The notes below the pieces were generated by a model that was not told the DNA's origin, did not search any database, and saw only the letters and a list, made by a program, of their open reading frames with translations. Positions 57,177 to 64,000 of a DNA stretch of 64,000 nucleotides are shown one piece after another (within the stretch, counting starts at the first letter, position 1; the number at the start of each line of letters is the position of its first letter). The translations under genes and the position numbers were made by a program. The stretch comes from Isoetes taiwanensis. Its lineage: Eukaryota; Streptophyta; Lycopodiopsida; Isoetales; Isoetaceae. The DNA lies in the NCBI GenBank assembly GCA_021234155.1, contig JAJEKV010000030.1:4134050-4198049 (forward strand). The letters run 5' to 3'.

Positions 57177-59117
57177 TAAGAGGAAAGGAGTAAAAGAAGG
57201 AAGCGGGGGGGAGGAAAGGGGAAAGTGAAGGGAAAAAAGGCATGGACAAAAGGGGAAAGAGGGGAAAGGAGAAAAGAGGCGGGGAAAAGGAAAGAAAGAA
57301 AAAAAGGGGAGAAAGGAAGGAAAAAGGACAGAAAAGGGGAAGAGAGGGAAAGGAAGGGAAGAAAAGTGAAAAAAGGGGAAAAGGGTAGAAGATTGGAAAG
57401 GGGGCATGGGAAAAGCAGGGGGGAGGGGGGTGTGTGGGAAGAAAAAGAGGACATTGGGAAAGGGAAAGGAGTAAGGGGAAGGGGAAAAAAGGGAAAGGGA
57501 AAAAGGACAAGAGGGAAGAAGGAAAAAAGAAAAAAAGGAAGGGCGAAAAAAAAGAAAAAAGAGAACAAAAAGGGAAGAGGAAAAAAAAGAAGGAAGAGGA
57601 AAAGATGCTGGAAAGGGAAAAAAGGAAAGCATAGGAAAAGAGAAAGGAAAAAGTAACATATGAGGAAGAAAAAGGGCAAAGGGAAGAGGAAAGGAAAAGG
57701 GGGAAGGAAAAAAAGGTGAGGAAAAGGAAAACAATCCACGAAAAAAGGGAAAGAGGAAAAATGATGGGGAAATGGGAAAGTAAAAAGGAAATGGAAATGG
57801 GATAAGGAGGAAAGAGGAAAAGAAAAAAAGAGAGGAGAAAAGAGGAAAAGGAGCCCGTGGAAAAAGGGGAAAGAAAAAAAGAAAAAAGGAGGAGCAGGGA
57901 AAAAGGAGCCACCTTAGGGAAAGAAAGAGGAAGAAAAGGGGAAAGAACGAGAAAAAAAAGAAAAAAGGGAAAAGGGTAAGGAAAGGCCCAAAGCGGAATC
58001 GAAAAAGGAAATGAGAGGATAAAAGGAAGAAAAAGGGCCTTGGGAAGAGGAAAAGAAGGGAAAAGGGGAAGGAAAATGGAGTCTAGGAAAAAGGGGAAGT
58101 GGGAAAGGGGTGGGAAAAGAAAGGCATGGGAAAAGGAAAAAAGGAGGAAGGAAAAAAAAAAAAGAGAAAGGAAAGGGAGAATGTACAAGAAAGACAAAAA
58201 CTACGAGGAAAAAGGAAAAAAAAAAGAGAATGCAAAAAGGAAAGGAAAAAAAAGGCATGGGAAAAAGGGAAAAGGGGAAAAAGGGAAAAGGGAAGGGAAT
58301 AAATGGCTTGGGAAGGGAAGAAAGAGAAGGGAAAAATGAAGGAAAAAAGGGCACCATCAAAAGGGGGGAGAGAGGAAAGAATTGGGAAAAAAAGAGGAAA
58401 AAGGGAAGGGAAAAAGGGAGGCTGGGGAAATGGAAAAAGGAAATGAAAAAATAAAAGGGGAAAGTGGAAAAAGAACAGGAAAAAAGCAAAAAGGAAAAGG
58501 GAAGAGGGATAGGGGAAAAGGGGAGGGGGAAAGGGCATGAGAAAAGGGAAAAGAGGAAAGGGTGAACAAAGGGTAAAAGGGAAGCGAAAAAGAGCATGCA
58601 AATGGAAGGGGGAAAAAAGGCATGGGGAAAAGGGGCGAGGAAAGAAAGAGCAAAGAAAATTAGAAAAAGAAGGAAAAGAATGTCAGGGGAAAAGGGAAAA
58701 ATAGAGAGAAAGGGGAAGGGAAGGGTGGGGAAAGGAGGAAAATGGAAGGGGAAAAAAGAGAGAAAAAAAGGTGGGGAAAAGAGGAGCGACAAAATGGGAA
58801 AATAGAGGGGAAAAAGAGCCTGAGAGAAAAGAGGCGAGAAAAAGAAAGGGAAAAAAAAAGCCAAAAGAAGAGCATGGAAAAAAAAGAAAAAAAAAGAGGG
58901 AAAGGGTGGGAAGAGGAAAAAAAAAAAAAGGAAAAGAATCCACGGGGAAAAGGTTTGGGAAGAAGGAAAGGGAAGGGGCAATATAGAAACAAGGATGTGA
59001 AAAAAAAGAAAGAAAAAAAAGAAATAAAAAAGGAAGCATGCAAGGAAAATAGGAAAAAAAAAGGAAAAAAGGAAAAAGGAAGGAAGGTGAAAGCGAGGAA
59101 AGGAAAAGAAAAGAGTA
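57177..59117 (+). repeat. Purine tract, copy 2
   Basis: Equivalent to 18,767-20,651 with similar total length but many indels in A and G runs, as expected for homopolymer-rich sequence. Confidence 0.95.
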
Positions 59118-60228
59118 AATCACGGCGTAAAGATAGTGCTCCGAATATGTTAACAATGGGTACTTTGGGTTATTCTCTCATTTGCTATTGTGTATCATTT
59201 CTGAGGGTCTCGGTTAACTTATGCCCGGCAGCGCTGGCACGTTCTAAGCTTATATAACCTTAGGATAAGGCCAGGCCCATTTACATGGCCTTATCTATTG
59301 GGGACGAAAGCGCCTACGGCCTTGAGCCTTGACCCATTGCCTATGTGGCATCCCATGTGGACCCTAACCTATATTAACCTAAGCGGTAACCCTATACCTC
59401 TTTTTCTTTGGCCTAACATCTGGGGAACCTTCTTGCTTTCGAAACTCCATTTCGGCGTCGTTAATCTATGGCATAGCCTAGTCAGGCCGACCCGAGTGCG
59501 TATTCGATCTTTGGAGTGGCCTTGGCTCGACCATTTAGAGGACCATGGAGATGCGGGGAATGGGAGGCGTTTGGGGCGGTGTTTGGAATAGTGCTCTTAG
59601 TAATTCATCACGGAATTAGCACTCCGGATGAGTTAGTATTTCGTATCTAGAATATAGAGCCATCCTAGAACCCTTATTCAACATCTTGAACCCTAATCAA
59701 GGAACCCTAGCTTGTAAGTAGATATGTATGATTAGGTTAGATGTTGTCACGATGATTATCATGATATGATGTTATGATGTTGGTTGATCATGTTTGCTCC
59801 TCTTGTATTGGGAAAGGGGTAGAGACCTAGTAGCCATTAGGTAGTGATGCTCCTAGTTTAGACCTTTTAGTTCCTATTACATCTGCGGCCCTCTGAGGGG
59901 GCTATGATGTGACTTAGCACTACATAAGCGGGGCTAGAGGGAGATATAGAGGGAGGGTCCCCACTGTTGGCGTGGCTCACCCGGGGGACCCATAGCGGGC
60001 TAGGCTTATGGTAGGTCACTTCGTCTTGGGCGGGCATGGGTACGACACCACCTAAAGGCAATGGTGCCACTGCCTCTCGAGGCTGCTTGGTGGCGGCACC
60101 GCCTCTTATTCCGAGGGGGTTAATGTCGGGGGCCAGTCGTGTGTAATGCACCATGATTCTCTAGCGTAATGGAACCTAGACCCCAGGAGAGGATGCAACC
60201 TTCCCTGCCCCTCCCGGGGGCCAGGGGG

Positions 60229-60772
60229 CAGGGGTTGCCCTTAAGGCCATATCTGCATAAGTGATTTAAGAGGTGAGAATGAATCATAAGCTTTCTATAT
60301 ATTAATTTTGTAGGCAATTACTTTTGCGACTTGAACTATTTCATAGAAAGCTAAAGTGAAACTTACTTAGCGTTAATGTAGTAAGTGAAATAAATAAATT
60401 AAATGTCAATTCACATACAACTTACGGATTAAAAAACCTATTATGTTTACTTAAAATTTGAGTAGTTGTTGATTTTTTAGTATTCTACTATAGTCCCACT
60501 AGAGCTAAGCAAACAATTACTTGATCTACAATGTTGGTAAGGGATAATCTATGATCCTAAATACTTAGATCCATGGGCTGGAGGCTGGAAACTCTAGATC
60601 TGGAGCTTAGAATGTATGGCTAATTTAAGAAAAGTAGTTGAATGTGAAATGGTAAAAACTTTTGAGAAAGAATATAATTTATTTTCAATAGTAACCTATT
60701 CTTTAGTATCTCATTTTGAAAATATTCAAAATATAGCCATTTGGCTATAAATAGCTTATAAGGGAACCACTG
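60229..60772. mobile_element. hAT-type MITE, copy 2
   Basis: The left end (CAGGGGTTGCCCTTAAGG) has one extra G. The right end and both target-duplication copies are altered. The interior aligns to 21,761-22,303. Confidence 0.75.
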
Positions 60773-63700
60773 CTTGAGGAGATACAGCAGGAGTAGTCTC
60801 GATGGGTGATGCCATGAGATTGCATATCCGGGCAGGGTCATGCTAGAGCCCGATTTAGCCTATCACACCAAAGTATGCAAGGAGGATGGGTGGTCAACTC
60901 ACAGCCATTGTCTATGCCGGCCAGCCATTGTTATGGCTCGGAGAGTGCGCTCTATCTTGAGGCCTGCCCGTCGGTCCTACCTCTCCATGAGTCGGCGAGG
61001 CCTTGGGTAGGAGCTCTCATGTTTTTCACGGCATATGTTTATCTCTATTGTAGCCATGGATATGTGGATGTGCTACCCTTGAGGGTGTGTGATGTATTGT
61101 TATTGCTAGATTCGGCGGCGTTTATGCTTCACTGTGATAGGAGCCCATAGGGTAAGGGCGTGCAAGACACCTTCGTGTCCCCTTCCCATACTATAGGGAT
61201 ACCACAGGGTGTGGGATACACAAGGCCCAAAAATGAACTTGCATTAAAATCAATATGAAAACCGGTATGTATATGGTTTTTTTATACAACAATTCATAAT
61301 GTCAACAAAAAACCATGTGTCTTTGATGGTTTTGCAAAATTATTAGTAGTTTCATATCATTCTTTTTTGTACTAATTCTAAAATTTAAACTAATTTATAT
61401 AAATTATCACAAGTTTGTAAGATGGTTTCTAAGCATACATTGATTTTATAAAATCATTGCTAGTTCATATCATGTTTAATTATACAAATTCTACATAGTA
61501 CAATGGGTTTTGAAATCATTATGGTTTGAAAGATGTGTTTTTAAGCATATGTTGACTTTGCAAAATCATTGCTTGTTCATACCACATTTAGTTATACGCA
61601 TTCTAGATCTTAAAATGGTTTTGAAAATCATCATTAATTCTTGGGATGCTTTTTTATATGTATGTATTTTCAATATTATAATTTTGGATGCTCTCGGATC
61701 TGGGTTTTGTCGTTATCATTATATGTTTTTCAACATAATTTTTATACTATCAAGTTTTTTGTTGTTAGTTTGAAAACCATGTTGTCTTTTGCAAAGAGGT
61801 TATTTCCCTATGCTTGTTAATAGTTTTTTATAATCTAGTTTTTGCGGCTATATTACACAATTGTCTGGTCCTTAATATCATTACTAGTTTTTATATATTA
61901 ACTAGTAATAGCAACTATTATGTTTAAATCTTGAATGTAGCACTATTTTTCTAAACAATGCTTCCCTACTTTTTTCTTTTTATGAAGAACAATTCCTACT
62001 TTCTCAACCGGGGAATTTGAACTTGAAGTGTCCTAGTACCTTACTACTAGACTATTACAATCTAGTTTTTGTACCCGTCATGTCACCAATATGAACATCA
62101 ACCTACCTACCTACCTATTTATCATCACCTTCATAGCCATGATAAAGATCCTATTTATTGCCACAAATCCTTGCATAAAAATCCCTATTTACACTTTTCT
62201 ACAAAAAGCTCCTGTTTTTTTCTTTGCAAAACCTTGGACATGTTCTATTTTTTGCTCTGAATTGCCATAGTTTTTGCTCTGAATCACGCGGGGTAAATTC
62301 CTTGGACATGCTCTACTTTGTAGTTGTTATCATTATATTGAATTCACAAATATCCAACAATAGTGTATTTGAGAATGGTAAATTTAAATTGATCCCATTT
62401 CGCTTGAGCACTTCTTCCGCGGCATAAATTGGGGAGTTTAGGTGCATACTTGAAAGCTTGTTCCATATATTTAATTGAATTTGGCGCGATCCCCTCTTCT
62501 TTGGACATCAAAGCTCTACCATAAAGAAATAAGGCATTTACAAGTTCTTGGAATGCCAATAGTTTCCTTCAAGTCAATTATATGGCTGAAAAATCTAGGG
62601 ATAATAGCATGGCTAGTTTTGACTTTGAGAAAGGCCATAGAAATATTGTCAGAGAAAGGAAATGAATGGTGTGAATGGTGTGTTGAGGCGAAAAGAGCAA
62701 AAATTGATGTTTAATTTATGTTCAACAAGATCGAGGAAGCGATTGGAGCTAAGCCATCATAAGGTTCTTGCTTCAAGTCTTTTAGCCAAGAGGTTTGTTA
62801 CATTGCCAAAATGACACGTTCTTCAAGATGTTTTTGTCTCGGTGTTATTTGAAGTTTATTTCATTGCCTCTTCCCTTCTTGTTTTCGGTCTTTTTAGTTC
62901 CAACCAACTATGGAAGTTGTACTTTGTTTGGATGTTATGTATCAAGGAATGTCGATTGTGAAAACCATGCCGACACATGAAGCATGGAGGCATGGTTGAT
63001 GGAAGATTTTAGAAATGAAACATTGCCGATGGCTATATATCACTAGACAATGAAGGCAAAACGAAGACTAAGTGGTTTTTTCGTTGGTAGTTGAACCTAA
63101 GCTGGACAAACATTATGAAGATAGATATCTGAGGACAAGCTATCTCAAATGCTAGTTTAGGCCTTACAAAGATAAAATATGCATATGGTCTTGAACAGCT
63201 CAGGAGACAAATGATGACATCCTTTCTTGCCAAGCGGGATCCGCATGAGAACCTATGGTTTTACGAGCAGGTTGTAAAGTTTGTGATTGGTCGTTGTGGT
63301 GATCCATATGGTCGAAAAATATGGACTTTGGCATGTAACCATTGGAGCATAGCCACCCGCGGGGTAAGTAGGATGGCATGGACCAAGAACTCTAAGGGGT
63401 ATAGTGCATGAGTATATATCAACATAATGGGCATGGAGCATGCATAATGTTGGTTTTGACATGGGTGTTTGAAAAATTGGATGTAGTGAGTTTGGCGGAT
63501 GTCGAGGGCATGGTCCACGGGGCCTTTGGAAATGTAGGCACAAGGTCTTTCTTGGGCACTACTTTCTATTTCGGGCATGTGGCATGTACCTTAGGGAGTT
63601 AAGTGGCCACATTGCAATTCTTAAAATCATAGAATGTGGCCATTCATAGGAAATGCTTTTAGGAACTATGGGTTAAGTCTAGGAATAGTAGTACACATGA

Positions 63701-64000
63701 CGTCTGAGGTCTAAGAAGGCTTAAGGTCTTAACGGAACTTGGTGAACTTCCCAAAAGAATAGCATAGTGAATATCGTCGGGGAGCATAAAGAAGAGACCC
63801 GTTGTGCCTTTGGAAAGTGTGCATTGCACCTTCATTTTGTTTGCTTGCTCCTTCATTTTGTTTGCTTGCTTCGCGATCCTTGATTTGGTTCAAGTTGGTT
63901 GGTATATACATATGTGATATGTGATTGTGGTATGCCATTTGCACTTTCATTTTCTTTCCATGTTTGCTCTATCCTTATATCTTGCCTTACATCTTGTGAT

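Larger units (their letters stand above)
40490..64000. repeat. Large direct duplication, copy 2 (incomplete at right)
   Basis: Same order as copy 1 with an offset of about 39,560 until 42,668 and about 38,360-38,490 after the 1.1-kb gap. Some blocks are almost identical (42,000-46,400; 49,600-50,730; 52,050-52,380; 55,950-56,270; 56,420-56,760). Blocks between them carry dense CTG to ACG and CAG to CGG changes and small indels. Confidence 0.97.

Noticed and set aside
1-64000. CRISPR arrays, bacterial operons, rRNA or organelle genes
   Set aside because: No regularly spaced repeats, no dense gene packing and no recognisable rRNA or organelle sequence were seen.

Overview
This window looks like transposon-rich nuclear DNA of a land plant. 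The evidence is plant-type Helitron ends (a GC hairpin followed by CTAG), a legumin-like cupin gene fragment with introns, a plant-type F-box gene, Ty1-copia, Ty3-gypsy, LINE and hAT remnants, and a base-call signature best explained by CHG methylation. No rRNA, tRNA, CRISPR or bacterial operon structure is visible. A large-genome non-flowering plant (fern, lycophyte, bryophyte or gymnosperm) is my guess. I see no intact host gene; almost every coding stretch carries stops, frameshifts or insertions.

The dominant layout is a direct duplication. Bases about 930-25,530 (copy 1) recur at about 40,490-64,000 (copy 2, cut by the window end), offset by 38.4-39.6 kb. Copy 2 lacks about 1.1 kb (3,114-4,229) and differs elsewhere by patchy substitutions such as CTG to ACG and CAG to CGG, which look like uncorrected long-read errors. 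It may be a real tandem duplication or two haplotypes joined in assembly.

Copy 1 from left to right: a GC-rich PIF1-like helicase pseudogene (1-1,370); a 180-bp tandem repeat; the 3' end of an F-box gene (minus strand); a Helitron of about 6.5 kb (2,472 to about 8,937) carrying three exons of a legumin-type cupin and a LINE endonuclease exon; the rest of the same F-box gene (8,951-10,043); a palindromic intergenic segment; a degraded HUH/Rep-like gene (10,897-11,532, Replitron-like); a Ty1-copia remnant (12,843-18,690) split by a 3.5-kb LINE with an 8-bp target duplication; 1.9 kb of almost pure purine; a second Helitron 3' end (20,778); a 543-bp hAT-type MITE with an 8-bp target duplication; and AT-rich tandem repeats.

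The unique middle (25.5-40.5 kb) holds diverged tandem repeats, a long inverted-repeat (foldback) element (27,531-29,669), a Ty3-gypsy protease/RT fragment, LINE ORF1 remnants, a 533-bp inverted-repeat MITE, an unrecognised 192-codon open frame and several short repeats. The loop of the foldback element contains the F-box gene's 3' end without the Helitron. It therefore records the empty Helitron site and the order of events.
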